Source: CALMEH01 sp031409875
GTDB lineage: Bacteria; Acidobacteriota; Blastocatellia; Pyrinomonadales; Pyrinomonadaceae
Length of the DNA stretch: 64,000 nt
Assembly: GCA_031409875.1 (NCBI GenBank)
Contig: JANNYB010000107.1
Coordinates: 1-64,000, forward strand
Direction: 5' to 3'
In this document: positions 8,772-17,673 of the stretch, in pieces
Layout of the letters: each line of letters opens with the position of its first letter
Numbering within the stretch: position 1 is the first letter of the stretch
Notes under the pieces: generated by a model
What the model saw: the letters and a program-made list of their open reading frames with translations, nothing else
The model's database searches: none
What the model was told of the DNA's origin: nothing
Translations under genes and position numbers: made by a program

Positions 8772-10214
8772 AATCATTTCAGCCGTCATTTTTGCCGAAA
8801 GTAAAACAAGCGGAATTCCGCCGCCGGGATGTGTTGCGCCGCCGACGAAATAGAGATTTTCGATAGTTTTTGATTTATTCGGAACGCGCATAAATGCGGA
8901 AAATATGCCGTTTGACGAAATTCCGTAAATCGAACCGCGATTGGCGCGATATTTTTTTTCAAAGTCTTCCGGCGTGATGATTTGCTCGAAATCAATCGAA
9001 TCATTTAAGTCTTCCACGCCGAATTCTTCCAACTTTTTAACAATTAAATCGCGGTAAGATTTCGATTCTTTTTGCCAATCAGTTCTCGAATTCGTGTAAG
9101 GCGCGTTAATTAAAACGAACAGATTTTCGTGTCCTGCGGGCGATTGCGTTTCGTCTGTCCGCGAAGTCGCGCAGATGTAAATTGTCGGATTTTTTGCAGG
9201 ACGTTTTCGCTGGAAAATTGCGTCGAATTCGGCTTTGTAATCGTCTGAAAAAAATATGTTATGATGCGCCAGAGTTAGAAATTTTTTGCGCGTTCCGAGA
9301 AGTAAAACAAAACCACTGCACGAAGGTTCGCGGTCTTGAAATTTACTGTTTTCGGGCGGCAAAAGATTTCGATAAGTTTCGATTGCATCGGCGTTTGAAA
9401 TAACAAAATCGGCGTTGATTATTCCATCATTTACTTTTACGCCGATTGCCGTTTCATTTTTAATAATTATCTTTTCAACTTCGCAATTAGTTTTAATTTC
9501 AACATTTAACTCGCTGGCAAGTTTTGCTAATGCTTTCGGAATTTCATACATTCCGCCGCGCACATACCACGCGCCCAAGCCGAATTCGACATACGGAATC
9601 AGCGCAAAAGTCGCCGGAATTTCATAAGGCGAAGAACCGTTGTATGTCGCAAAACGATTAAATAATTGTTGTAATTTTTCACTTTTGAAATAGCTTGCGT
9701 TGTGTTTATCCAAAGTCTTCAGCGTCGAAATTTTGAGCAAATCTTTCAAATATTTCGGACGAATAAGTTGCGGCAAATCGTTTAGACTTTTCGCCAAAAA
9801 CGTGCGTTCCGCAATCTCGTATTTTTGCTTTGAATCGGCAAGATATTTACGAAAACTTAAAACATCGTTTGGCTCTAAATTTGCGATTTCGTTTTCGGTT
9901 TTTGCAATGTCGGCAGAAGCGTCAAAGCGTGTTTCATCAGACCAAAAATAACGGCAAATCGGTTCGAGAGAAACGATGTCGAGATAATCTTTAATCTCGC
10001 GCCCTGCGAACTCGAAGACATCTTCCAAAACGTGCTTCATCGTCAAAAGCGACGCGCCTGTATCGAATTTGTAACCGTTGGCTTCAACAAAATTAACTTT
10101 TCCTCCGACAGTTTCATTTTTCTCCAAAACGCTCACGGAAAATCCCGATTTTGCCAAACGAACAGCCGCCGAAAGCCCGCCGATTCCTGCGCCGATGATG
10201 ATGATTTTTGTCAT
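8751..10214 (-). CDS. crtI: Phytoene desaturase family FAD-dependent oxidoreductase
   Basis: The 487-residue product matches CrtI-type desaturases, which dehydrogenate phytoene toward lycopene at the membrane using FAD. The N-terminus has the dinucleotide-binding motif (IIIGAGIGGLSAAVRLAKSG) and a trailing acidic residue in SVLEKNETVGGK. The C-terminus has the family signature LYFVGGATHPGGGIPLVLLS. I chose the ATG at 10214 because the extra upstream residues (MRLRIFALK) precede the FAD strand and lack conservation. The last residues (QNHLR) and stop are encoded by palindromic element A. It is separated from crtY (28.6 kb) and the CrtO-like gene (17.7 kb); no crtB or crtE is in the window. It could instead be a CrtN/CrtD-like desaturase. 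Confidence 0.87.
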   Translation of the reverse strand: MTKIIIIGAGIGGLSAAVRLAKSGFSVSVLEKNETVGGKVNFVEANGYKFDTGASLLTMKHVLEDVFEFAGREIKDYLDIVSLEPICRYFWSDETRFDASADIAKTENEIANLEPNDVLSFRKYLADSKQKYEIAERTFLAKSLNDLPQLIRPKYLKDLLKISTLKTLDKHNASYFKSEKLQQLFNRFATYNGSSPYEIPATFALIPYVEFGLGAWYVRGGMYEIPKALAKLASELNVEIKTNCEVEKIIIKNETAIGVKVNDGIINADFVISNADAIETYRNLLPPENSKFQDREPSCSGFVLLLGTRKKFLTLAHHNIFFSDDYKAEFDAIFQRKRPAKNPTIYICATSRTDETQSPAGHENLFVLINAPYTNSRTDWQKESKSYRDLIVKKLEEFGVEDLNDSIDFEQIITPEDFEKKYRANRGSIYGISSNGIFSAFMRVPNKSKTIENLYFVGGATHPGGGIPLVLLSAKMTAEMICQNHLR

Positions 10215-10244
10215 TTTTAATGCAAAGATGCGAAGGCGCAAACA

Positions 10245-10274
10245 TTTTTACTTTTTACTTTTTACTTTTTACTT
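10245..10274. repeat. Heptamer tandem repeat (TTTTTAC)4
   Basis: Four consecutive copies of the 7-mer TTTTTAC lie in the divergent intergenic region between crtI and the zinc-ribbon protein. The same word recurs at 43532-43611 and inside the tRNA-Leu intron. Confidence 0.85.
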
Positions 10275-10388
10275 CCGAAGTTTTTGCGTTAAAATTCTTA
10301 TTAAATTCGCCGAAAGCGACTTTTTAATGTTAAAATTCAAAATAGTTACAGTTACTTAATAATTCAAAACCCCAAAACTGCCGAAAAT

Positions 10389-11159
10389 ATGAAATTTTGC
10401 CCTGTTTGTCAAAAAGAATATGATGAGGAAATCCTGCGCTTTTGCATCAAAGACGGTGCGCCTTTGGTTGATATAAACCAACCGAATTTTAAGGAAATAC
10501 CGAGCGAATCTGATTTGGGCGAAGACACCGTAATTCGCCGTAAGCCGACAAAATCGGAACTCGACGCGCTAAAAGTGCCTGATGAAAAAGCGTCTGAACC
10601 GGCGAAAATTGTTATTCCGACCATCGAACAAGAACGCCAACAACAAGTTCGCACTCGCGCCGCCGCTTATCAACAACCTTTGGAACCGCAGAAGTCAACA
10701 GGTTTGGTTGTTTTGACAACGATTGTGCTGACATTGGTCGGACTCGCGGCTTTTACGGGATTGTATTATTTTCTCAAAAATGGCGATGATGCAACAAATT
10801 CAAACGTCAACATCAATACGAGTTTGCCGAATTCGATGAATATCAACACCAATTTCGGTTTGAATATGCCCGTGTCGAACTTTGATTATAACAGCAATGT
10901 AAATTCAAATTTCAACACGAATTTTAATTTCAATCTAAGCAATAATTCAAACACGACCGTCAAAACGCCGACTCCGACAAAAACGCCGAATCCAACGCCG
11001 TCGCCGTCGCCGTCCGTTTCGCCGTCGGCAACGCCCGCGAACACGGCAAACACGAATACTACTGCGACTCCGGCGAAATCACCGACACCGACCGTGCCGA
11101 AAACGCCCGCGCCGACTCCGGCAAAAACTCCGACGGTAAGTGCAACGCCGTCTGATTAA
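10389..11159 (+). CDS. Zinc-ribbon, single-TM protein with Asn/Thr/Pro-rich tail
   Basis: The 256-residue protein starts with a half zinc-ribbon (KFCPVCQKEYDEEILRFC, Cys at 4, 7 and 18). A charged linker follows, then one membrane segment near 102-127 (LTTIVLTLVGLAAFTGLYYF) and a low-complexity outer part rich in Asn (NSNVNSNFNTN) and then in Thr-Pro-Ser repeats. Similar cytosolic ribbon/TM/disordered-tail proteins are common in Blastocatellia, but no function is established. The cytosolic ribbon and exported tail suggest a sensor or anchoring role; that is inference. It ends 65 bases from the convergent subtilase gene. Confidence 0.8.
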   Translation: MKFCPVCQKEYDEEILRFCIKDGAPLVDINQPNFKEIPSESDLGEDTVIRRKPTKSELDALKVPDEKASEPAKIVIPTIEQERQQQVRTRAAAYQQPLEPQKSTGLVVLTTIVLTLVGLAAFTGLYYFLKNGDDATNSNVNINTSLPNSMNINTNFGLNMPVSNFDYNSNVNSNFNTNFNFNLSNNSNTTVKTPTPTKTPNPTPSPSPSVSPSATPANTANTNTTATPAKSPTPTVPKTPAPTPAKTPTVSATPSD

Positions 11160-11182
11160 ATCGGACAATAAAAAGATAGGAC

Positions 11183-11217
11183 AAAGCGACGATGAGATTT
11201 TTTCTCGCCGTCGCTTT
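11183..11217. terminator. Bidirectional hairpin terminator
   Basis: AAAGCGACG (11183-11191) pairs with CGTCGCTTT (11209-11217), with GAG/CTC extending the stem around a T-rich loop. It lies exactly between the convergent stops at 11159 and 11225 and has T-rich or A-rich flanks on each side. Confidence 0.8.
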
Positions 11218-11224
11218 ATTTTAT

Positions 11225-12598
11225 TTATCCCATCGTCAACGCTTTTTCGACGGCTTTGCGCGGGTCAACAACGCCCCAACCTTGACGGTCAACTTCGTAA
11301 TGCGGCAGGCGTTCGGCGGTTGAAATCAGAATTCTTTTAACTTGTTGCGGTGTCAGACGCGGATTTGCTTCGAGCATTTGCGCGATTATTGATGAAACAA
11401 TCGGCGCGGCGAAAGATGTGCCGTCAACGTATTTGTAATGTTTGGTTATCACGCTTTCGCGGCGGATTTTGAGTGCGATAATTTGGCGAATCGAATGAAT
11501 TTCGCGGTCAATCGCCGCATCTAGTTCGGCATCAACGCCTTGATTTTCCTCGATTATGTCGTGCAGTTCTTCGTCTTGCGCTTTGTCTAATTTTTCGAGA
11601 AGCGCGGCTTGTTGCGCGGTCGGCGTATTCGGCAAAATCGGCGCAGGCACCCAAATCGAAGGCGCGATAAGTTCGGGTTTTTGAAGTCCGTCAATCGTCG
11701 GACCATAACTCGAACGATACATTCCGCGTTTGGCACGATTGATCGAATTGTTGTCGTCAAGCCCGCCGACGGAGATGCACGAAGGCGCGGACGCGGGCGG
11801 ATAAACCGGATGATTCGGATAATGTCCGGCGTTTCCGACGGCGCAAACAACCGTCAAACCTTTGGCAACACATTCTTCGACGGCTTGCGATAAAGGATCG
11901 TGCAAATAAGATTGTTCGCCGTCGCCGCCGGCGGAAATATTGATGATTTTGATGTTATATTTTGTCCGATTCGCCAAAATCCATTCCAAACCTTCTTGGA
12001 TATTTTCCTCCGTAATGCGTCCGGTTCGCGCCAATTTCACAAGCACGACATCTGCGTCGGGCGCAATTCCGCGATAAAATCCGTTTGACAAACTTCCGTT
12101 TCCGGCAGCGACAACCGAAGTCATCATTCCGTGCCAACTTGCGACATCGGGCTGAAAAAGCGTTGCTAAATCGCCGTCTTTCATCATCAAATTTCGATAA
12201 GCGACAATTCGATTTTGCGGCGTGGTCAAATCAACGTGCGGATAAAATCCCGAATCCAAAAAAGCAATCGTAACGCCTTTGCCCGTAAAACGCTCGTGAG
12301 AATCGAGTCGCAGAGGCGTAGAAAGCACGCGCGAACCGTCTTTTTGCAAAGCCGCATCGGTCAAAATTTTGTCCTTCGCACGTTCAAAAAGTCTGACGCA
12401 TCGGGCGCAGACGGCTTCAAATTCATTCGTTCCGGGCGCATTTGCCCGAATCAAACCTTGCAAATCGTCTTCCAAAACGAGCAGTGGAACAAATTCGTCC
12501 TTTGTTTCGCGTGAACAGACAGGACAAACAATTTCGCCCGCCGCAATATCGGCAGACGTTAAATTTCGTGATAATTGTAAAGATTCTTCTGGTGTCAT
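11225..12598 (-). CDS. S8 subtilisin-like serine peptidase with N-terminal CxxC pairs
   Basis: The 457-residue protein has the complete subtilase triad: Asp115 in IAFLDSG, His156 in SWHGMMTS and Ser395 in GTSFAAP. The oxyanion Asn lies in CAVGNAGH. There is no signal peptide, so it is probably cytosolic. The first 80 residues are unusual for the family: C25-P-V-C28 and C64-A-R-C67 could form a zinc site ahead of the catalytic domain. A charged helical insertion (LLEKLDKAQDEELHDII) interrupts the catalytic domain around residues 325-370. It is divergent from the patatin gene. The peptidase call is secure; the zinc site is a motif-based inference. Confidence 0.92.
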   Translation of the reverse strand: MTPEESLQLSRNLTSADIAAGEIVCPVCSRETKDEFVPLLVLEDDLQGLIRANAPGTNEFEAVCARCVRLFERAKDKILTDAALQKDGSRVLSTPLRLDSHERFTGKGVTIAFLDSGFYPHVDLTTPQNRIVAYRNLMMKDGDLATLFQPDVASWHGMMTSVVAAGNGSLSNGFYRGIAPDADVVLVKLARTGRITEENIQEGLEWILANRTKYNIKIINISAGGDGEQSYLHDPLSQAVEECVAKGLTVVCAVGNAGHYPNHPVYPPASAPSCISVGGLDDNNSINRAKRGMYRSSYGPTIDGLQKPELIAPSIWVPAPILPNTPTAQQAALLEKLDKAQDEELHDIIEENQGVDAELDAAIDREIHSIRQIIALKIRRESVITKHYKYVDGTSFAAPIVSSIIAQMLEANPRLTPQQVKRILISTAERLPHYEVDRQGWGVVDPRKAVEKALTMG

Positions 12599-12652
12599 TT
12601 TCGAGTTTTTAGTTTTTCATAATCACAAGGTAAAATCAATTTAGGAAATATA

Positions 12653-12723
12653 AACCGCGAAAGACGCGAAAAAATGCGAAAAATTTTGTTTCTTTTTAGC
12701 GGTTTTTCGTGTTTTTCGCGGTT
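12653..12723. repeat. REP-like hairpin (AACCGCGAAAGACGCG type)
   Basis: AACCGCGAAAGACGCGAAAA (from 12653) faces TTTTCGTGTTTTTCGCGGTT (ending 12723). It occupies the divergent gap between the subtilase and patatin genes. Related elements with CGCGAAA arms are at 24049-24154 and 26929-27069. Confidence 0.8.
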
Positions 12724-12730
12724 AAAAAAT

Positions 12731-13519
12731 ATGGCGAGAAAAAAAGTAGGTTTAGCATTATCGGGCGGCGCGGCGCGTGGTTTCGCGCATTTGGGCGTTT
12801 TAAAAGTTTTGGTTGAAAACGATATTCCGATTGATTTTATTTCGGGAACTTCGGCAGGTTCGATTGCGGGCGCGGCTTTTGCGAGCGGTTTGAGCGTTGA
12901 ACAAATTGCCGAAATCGGTAGAAAAATGAGTTGGTTCAAGATGAGCGGATTTTCTTATTCGACTAAAGGTTTGCTCTCAAACGCTTCGATGGGCGAATTT
13001 TTTCGCAAAACTTTCCCGCACGATAAATTTGAAGATTTGCCGATACCTTTTGCGGCAGTCGCGTGCGATTTGGAAACGGGCGACGAGATTGTTCTAACGG
13101 AAGGCGATTTGATTGAAGCGGTTCGCGCCAGTTGTGCGATTCCGGGCGTTTTTGCGCCGGTAATCAAAGATGGAAAAATGCTGATTGACGGCGGCGTAAT
13201 TTCCAATGTGCCAACCAAAGCCGTGAAAAATTTAGGCGCGGAAATCGTTATCGCCGTTGACGTTCTCGCTTCGGGCGCAACTTATTGGGGAAAACCTTCG
13301 ACGCTCGTCGGCATACTTTTTCAATCAACAATGATGCTTCTCCGCGCCGCTTCAAAAGCTCATCATTACCGCGCCGATGTCGTTATAATTCCGCAAATCG
13401 CGCACTTAAGACCCGACGAAATCGGCAAAATGGACGAATTCATCAAAGCCGGAGAAGTCGCCGCGCTCGAAAAAATTGATGAAATAAAATCTTTGATTTC
13501 TCAAGAAGGCAGAAATTAG
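12731..13519 (+). CDS. Patatin-like phospholipase (RssA/YlbK type)
   Basis: The 262-residue product is a predicted cytosolic or membrane-associated acyl hydrolase. It shows the glycine-rich oxyanion loop (LSGGAARGFAHLGV, residues 10-23), the nucleophile Ser41 in GTSAG and Asp153 in the DGG motif (LIDGGVISN), which form the Ser-Asp dyad. I start at 12731 because an ATG at 12674 lies inside the REP-like hairpin and adds a non-conserved leader. No Shine-Dalgarno is obvious at either. It ends in a run of heptamer repeats. Confidence 0.9.
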   Translation: MARKKVGLALSGGAARGFAHLGVLKVLVENDIPIDFISGTSAGSIAGAAFASGLSVEQIAEIGRKMSWFKMSGFSYSTKGLLSNASMGEFFRKTFPHDKFEDLPIPFAAVACDLETGDEIVLTEGDLIEAVRASCAIPGVFAPVIKDGKMLIDGGVISNVPTKAVKNLGAEIVIAVDVLASGATYWGKPSTLVGILFQSTMMLLRAASKAHHYRADVVIIPQIAHLRPDEIGKMDEFIKAGEVAALEKIDEIKSLISQEGRN

Positions 13520-13612
13520 AAGGCAGAAAACAGAAGGCAGAAAAAGCAGAAAGCAGAAGTTAGATTTAACGAGTTATTCGTTTTCTGACTTCTGCTTTCT
13601 GTTTTCTTTACT
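13503..13612. repeat. Heptamer repeat hairpin (GCAGAAG/GCAGAAA words)
   Basis: Tandem AAGGCAG/AAGCAGA-type 7-mers run from 13506 to about 13560, followed after a short loop by the complementary CTTCTGCTTTCTGTTTTCTT. It begins at the patatin stop. A matching CTGCCTTCTGTCTTC lies at 13842-13856, so the compound palindrome at 13634-13841 is nested between heptamer arms. Confidence 0.85.
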
Positions 13613-13633
13613 CACCTTACGCAAAATACGAAT

Positions 13634-13841
13634 TTTTTGTTTTGTCGCTGAAAGCGACCAACATTATAGCCTAACGAGAATCGCTAGGTAGTTTGCAATA
13701 AATGATTCGCTCGCTGAAGGCGAGCAACAATCGCCGCACGTTTTTGTTCGTCGCCTTCAGCGACGGAATCTGTTGTCAATGATAACCTAGCGATTCTCGC
13801 TAGGCTATAATGTCAGTCGCTTTCAGCGACAAAAAACAAAA
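13634..13841. repeat. Compound nested palindrome (~208 bp)
   Basis: The outer arms contain TTTTGTCGCTGAAAGCGAC and its complement GTCGCTTTCAGCGAC. A second tier pairs TATAGCCTAACGAGAATCGC (13665-13684) with GCGATTCTCGCTAGGCTATA. The centre is a third hairpin built on CGCTGAAGGCGA. The element fills the gap between the convergent patatin and TonB receptor genes. It looks like a composite of REP-type units rather than a simple terminator. Confidence 0.85.
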
Positions 13842-13861
13842 CTGCCTTCTGTCTTCTTTAC

Positions 13862-16800
13862 TTAAAATCTAAATCTCACGCCAAGTTGGATGCGGCGCGG
13901 ATCAAATGCTGATGTAAAGCCGAGCGGTGTGCTTGGGCTAACATCGCTTCTGCCTTTGACTTCGGTAATTGACGCATCAAATGTTGGTCCGACAGTGTTA
14001 TTGACGGACGCATAATTTAAGCGATTGGTCATATTAAAAGCCTCGAAAGTAAATTCCAAACTTCTTGCATCGCCAAATTTTGTTTGATGCGAAACGCGCA
14101 AATCAAAAGTTGCAAAACTCGGACCTTTGCCGGTATTTCGTCCGACTGAGCCGAATTGAACACCGTTTGTAACCAGCACCGGACGGTCGCCGTTGGTGCT
14201 TCGGTCGCCGTTGACATCTGCGCCCGCGAGCAAGTTAAACGGTCGTCCGCTGTTGGCGCGAAAAACCGGCTGGAACGAAAAACCACCCAAAAATTTGTTT
14301 TTGAACGGGCTTTGAATCAGCGCATAAACAACGAATTTGTGCCGTTGGTCAAAAGCCGACAACGAATATTCGTTTTGATTATCGGTTTGGTCAAAAGCGC
14401 GAAAATCGCTGTTGTAATCCGTAACTTGGTCAAACGCTTTGCTGAAAGTGTAATTCGCCGAAATCGCTAAATTGTTGCCGAAACGCTTGTTCACCTCAAT
14501 CAGCAAACCGTTATAATTTGCCGAAGAAGATGCTTCGTAAAGAATTTCTTGAAACAACGTCGGATCGCGGAAACAATTAACAATTCCTGCGCCGGTGCAT
14601 CCCGAAGCCGCCGACCATTCACGAATTCCGCGTGCGCCAATCGGACGCGAAAGCAAATTGATGTCGCGGGCGCGAGTGATAAATTGCGTCAAAGCCCAGA
14701 CGTAACTGAGTTCGACGCTGAAACCGGGCGCAAATTCGTGTTCGATACCGATGCTTCCTTGTTGCGCTCGCGGATTGCGATAATTCGGATCGGCGCGAAA
14801 CAGAACCGTCAACGGATTGCGCGGTCCGGTTTGCGAAATATTGATGCCGAATTGCGTCAAATCGCCCGGCGTAATTGTCCGAATTGTTGTCGGAATTCCG
14901 ATTACGCCTTGTGCGCGTAAAGTGCGGAAAATATTAACCGGACCATTGATAGCAAAAGGATTAGCGGCGTTAAGTGTTGACAAAACTTGCGGAATTTGTC
15001 GTCTGCCGTTGATTTCGTTGAGCGAATTGACAACGTAATCAATGACGAACGGAATCTGCGCGTAAAACATTCCGTAACCGCCGCGCACAATCGTTTTTTT
15101 GTTCTTAAACGGATCCCACGCAAAACCGACACGCGGACCGAAATTTTTAGAATAAGTCGGCAAAGGTGATTTGCGAACGTCAACTTCGTAGCGCAAGCCG
15201 TAATTTATTGTCAAATTTGAAGTTACGTTCCAAGTATCTTGCGCGTAAAACGCAACGTATGGAAGTTTTGCGCCGACAATTCCATCGCCGAAACCTTGCT
15301 GATACGAAGTCGGAAGTCCGAGATCGAGTCCTTGCAGTTGGTTTATTGATGTCGTTGCCAATTGCGGGCTGATGAATGAGCCGGGCAAAACGCTAAAGCC
15401 GAAACGTCCGCCGAAAAAGGTTTTTGAATCAAAAAAGCCGTCGCGGATAAGAATGCTCGCACCGAATTTCATACGATGTGCGCCGTTGACATACGAAAGA
15501 TTGTCGGCGATTTCGTAACGTCGGTCAAAATTGAAACTCGGCAAGAAAATATCGCGGTTGAAAAATCCAAAGCCGGTAACATTTAATTCAGGTCCATTCG
15601 CATCGTTTGAAGTTACAAAAAGTTCGTTGTAATTAAATTGCAGACGCAATTCGTTAATCAAATTAGAACTGGCGATGTGCGTCCAATTTCCCGCGAGATT
15701 GATGTCTTTAACGTCAATGTTATTTGAGCGCGAAAAACCTAAAAGTGCGCGTGTGGCTTGGTTGCCTTCGTCGCGGTCGTTAAAGCTAAAGCGCAGGAAA
15801 AAGGTGTTTTTGTTGCTCGGAATATGGTCAAATCGCAATGAAAACGCTTGTGAATTGCCGGTGAACGGAAAAACGCCGCTATTGTTACGAAACAAATCTT
15901 GCGTTGATTGTTTTGCTGTTAAAGTCGTTTGCAAAATCGGAGCGCATTGCGCCCGCGTAACCATCGGTTGACCGTTTAAACAAGTTATCAGTGTCGGATC
16001 AACACTCGCGGCAAGCGCGGCAATAATCGAACTTTGTCCTGCCGTCGGTTGAAAAATCCGCAAATCGGTCAGAAGTGCCACAGTCGAAGATTCGCGTCGG
16101 CGCAAGCCTTCATAACCGCCAAAGAAAAATGTTTTGTCTTTCACAATCGGACCGCCGATTGTAAATCCGTATTGTTGACGATTTGCGTCCGGTTTAACTC
16201 GTGACAAAGTAGTTCCGTTCAAAACAATCGCAAACGGATCGCCCGCGTCCAAAGTTTGATTGCGGAAAAAAGCAAATGCGCTGCCGCGAAATTGATTTCC
16301 GCCGGTTTTAGACACGATATTAATCACGCCGCCGCTTGCGCCGCCGAGTTCGGCGTTGTAATTACTGCGGTTAATTTGAAATTCCTGCACGGTTTCTTGG
16401 CTCAAAGTCGAGCGCACGCCGCCGCCTTGGTCGTTGGCTTCCGCGCCATCAACCGTGATGCTGTTGCCGCGTCCGTTGTTGCCGTAAAACGAAATTCCGC
16501 TCTGCGGCGTTTGTGCCACGCGAAAATCCGAATTATCCGCCAGCGCGTTTGAATCAACCACGCCCGGCGCAAGCAACGTAAAGCTCAAATAATCGCGGCG
16601 ATCAATTGGCAAATTACGAATATATTGCTCGTTGATAGTCGTTGATTGTTGTGAACTTTCGGTTTCAATAACCGGTGCTTCGCTTGTAACCGTAACCGTT
16701 TCGCTTTGGTTTCCGACTTTCATCGAAAAATCAATTTCGATAATTTGCCCGATGGTAACTTGAAAATCAGGTTGGATTTGAGTCGAAAAACCTGATCTTT

Positions 16801-17044
16801 CAGCCTTTATTTGATAAGTTCCGGGCGGAAGCGAAAGAAAGCGATAATCGCCGTTCTCATCGGTCGTCGTGCTACGGCTGAAGTTTTTTGTGTTGTCTGT
16901 CGCCGTCACGGTTACATTCGGCAAAACTGCTCCGTTCGGGTCTAAAATGCGCCCTTTAATCTCAGCGGTCGAACCGCCTGCTTGTGCCAAAATCCCAATC
17001 GAAAAGATTGCGGTCAGCACCAGCAAATAGAAAAATCGTGTCAT
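13862..17044 (-). CDS. Oar-like TonB-dependent receptor with carboxypeptidase regulatory-like domain
   Basis: The 1060-residue outer-membrane protein has a signal peptide (cleavage after ILAQA-type end, residues 1-21). An N-terminal Ig-like carboxypeptidase regulatory domain follows at residues 26-110 (GRILDPNGAVLPNVTVTATD, DENGDYRFLSLPPGTYQIKA). The plug domain lies around 125-240 (AQTPQSGISFYGNNGRGNSI) and the rest is a 22-strand-type barrel ending in an aromatic F (LGVRFRF). This is the Oar family expanded in Acidobacteriota and thought to import large substrates. No SusD partner is present. The 629-base upstream gap gives room for its promoter. It belongs to the same family as the truncated gene at the right edge. 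Confidence 0.92.
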   Translation of the reverse strand: MTRFFYLLVLTAIFSIGILAQAGGSTAEIKGRILDPNGAVLPNVTVTATDNTKNFSRSTTTDENGDYRFLSLPPGTYQIKAERSGFSTQIQPDFQVTIGQIIEIDFSMKVGNQSETVTVTSEAPVIETESSQQSTTINEQYIRNLPIDRRDYLSFTLLAPGVVDSNALADNSDFRVAQTPQSGISFYGNNGRGNSITVDGAEANDQGGGVRSTLSQETVQEFQINRSNYNAELGGASGGVINIVSKTGGNQFRGSAFAFFRNQTLDAGDPFAIVLNGTTLSRVKPDANRQQYGFTIGGPIVKDKTFFFGGYEGLRRRESSTVALLTDLRIFQPTAGQSSIIAALAASVDPTLITCLNGQPMVTRAQCAPILQTTLTAKQSTQDLFRNNSGVFPFTGNSQAFSLRFDHIPSNKNTFFLRFSFNDRDEGNQATRALLGFSRSNNIDVKDINLAGNWTHIASSNLINELRLQFNYNELFVTSNDANGPELNVTGFGFFNRDIFLPSFNFDRRYEIADNLSYVNGAHRMKFGASILIRDGFFDSKTFFGGRFGFSVLPGSFISPQLATTSINQLQGLDLGLPTSYQQGFGDGIVGAKLPYVAFYAQDTWNVTSNLTINYGLRYEVDVRKSPLPTYSKNFGPRVGFAWDPFKNKKTIVRGGYGMFYAQIPFVIDYVVNSLNEINGRRQIPQVLSTLNAANPFAINGPVNIFRTLRAQGVIGIPTTIRTITPGDLTQFGINISQTGPRNPLTVLFRADPNYRNPRAQQGSIGIEHEFAPGFSVELSYVWALTQFITRARDINLLSRPIGARGIREWSAASGCTGAGIVNCFRDPTLFQEILYEASSSANYNGLLIEVNKRFGNNLAISANYTFSKAFDQVTDYNSDFRAFDQTDNQNEYSLSAFDQRHKFVVYALIQSPFKNKFLGGFSFQPVFRANSGRPFNLLAGADVNGDRSTNGDRPVLVTNGVQFGSVGRNTGKGPSFATFDLRVSHQTKFGDARSLEFTFEAFNMTNRLNYASVNNTVGPTFDASITEVKGRSDVSPSTPLGFTSAFDPRRIQLGVRFRF

Positions 17045-17424
17045 TGTGTTTCGTAACCTCCAGTTTGGTTTTTAAAAATTAGAAAGCCGCAGAATATAAA
17101 TTATAATTACTTCGATTGCGAACACTTCAAAACTTGATACAAATTGCGGGAATATTCAATTTAAACCGAAAAAACAACTCCGGTTTAAACATTAAATTCA
17201 GGTTGCGCGAAAGATGTCGAAAATTATTTCCGGCATCTGAGAAAAATTGCTTGAAAAGCGAAACCTATTTGATTGAAAAATAGTAGTTTTATATGGTTTT
17301 TAGACTGCTACATTATAAGCGAACTTTATGTTAAAAAGTCAACACGAATTTAACATCGTTCCAAATACCGAACTTTTTATAATGCTTTTGCGTTATTCGC
17401 CGAATATTGCAAAATATACCTAAA

Positions 17425-17551
17425 AGAAATTGGTTTGCGAAAAATATTCGGCTTAAAATGTCCGACACGCTTTAGCTTGTCGAATCTTTCAGCGGTCAAC
17501 AAGCTAAAGCGTGTCGGACAATTAAAACAAATTTTTCGCAAACCAATTTCT
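17425..17551. repeat. Long two-tier inverted repeat upstream of the CrtO-like gene
   Basis: The outer arms AGAAATTGGTTTGCGAAAAA (17425) and its exact complement ending at 17551 enclose inner arms TGTCCGACACGCTTTAGCTT and its complement around 17498-17520. The remainder of the 17045-17673 gap shows no gene; it is AT-rich and must hold divergent promoters for the TonB receptor and the CrtO-like gene. Confidence 0.85.
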
Positions 17552-17673
17552 GTTGGGTATAGTTTCAGATAAAATAGAAGTTATAAAAATAAGTTCGGAA
17601 GGGAAACAATAAAAAGAATTCGGCTCATCGCATTGCTGAAATTTGCTTGCTGATTTAATCTGAAATCTACAAT

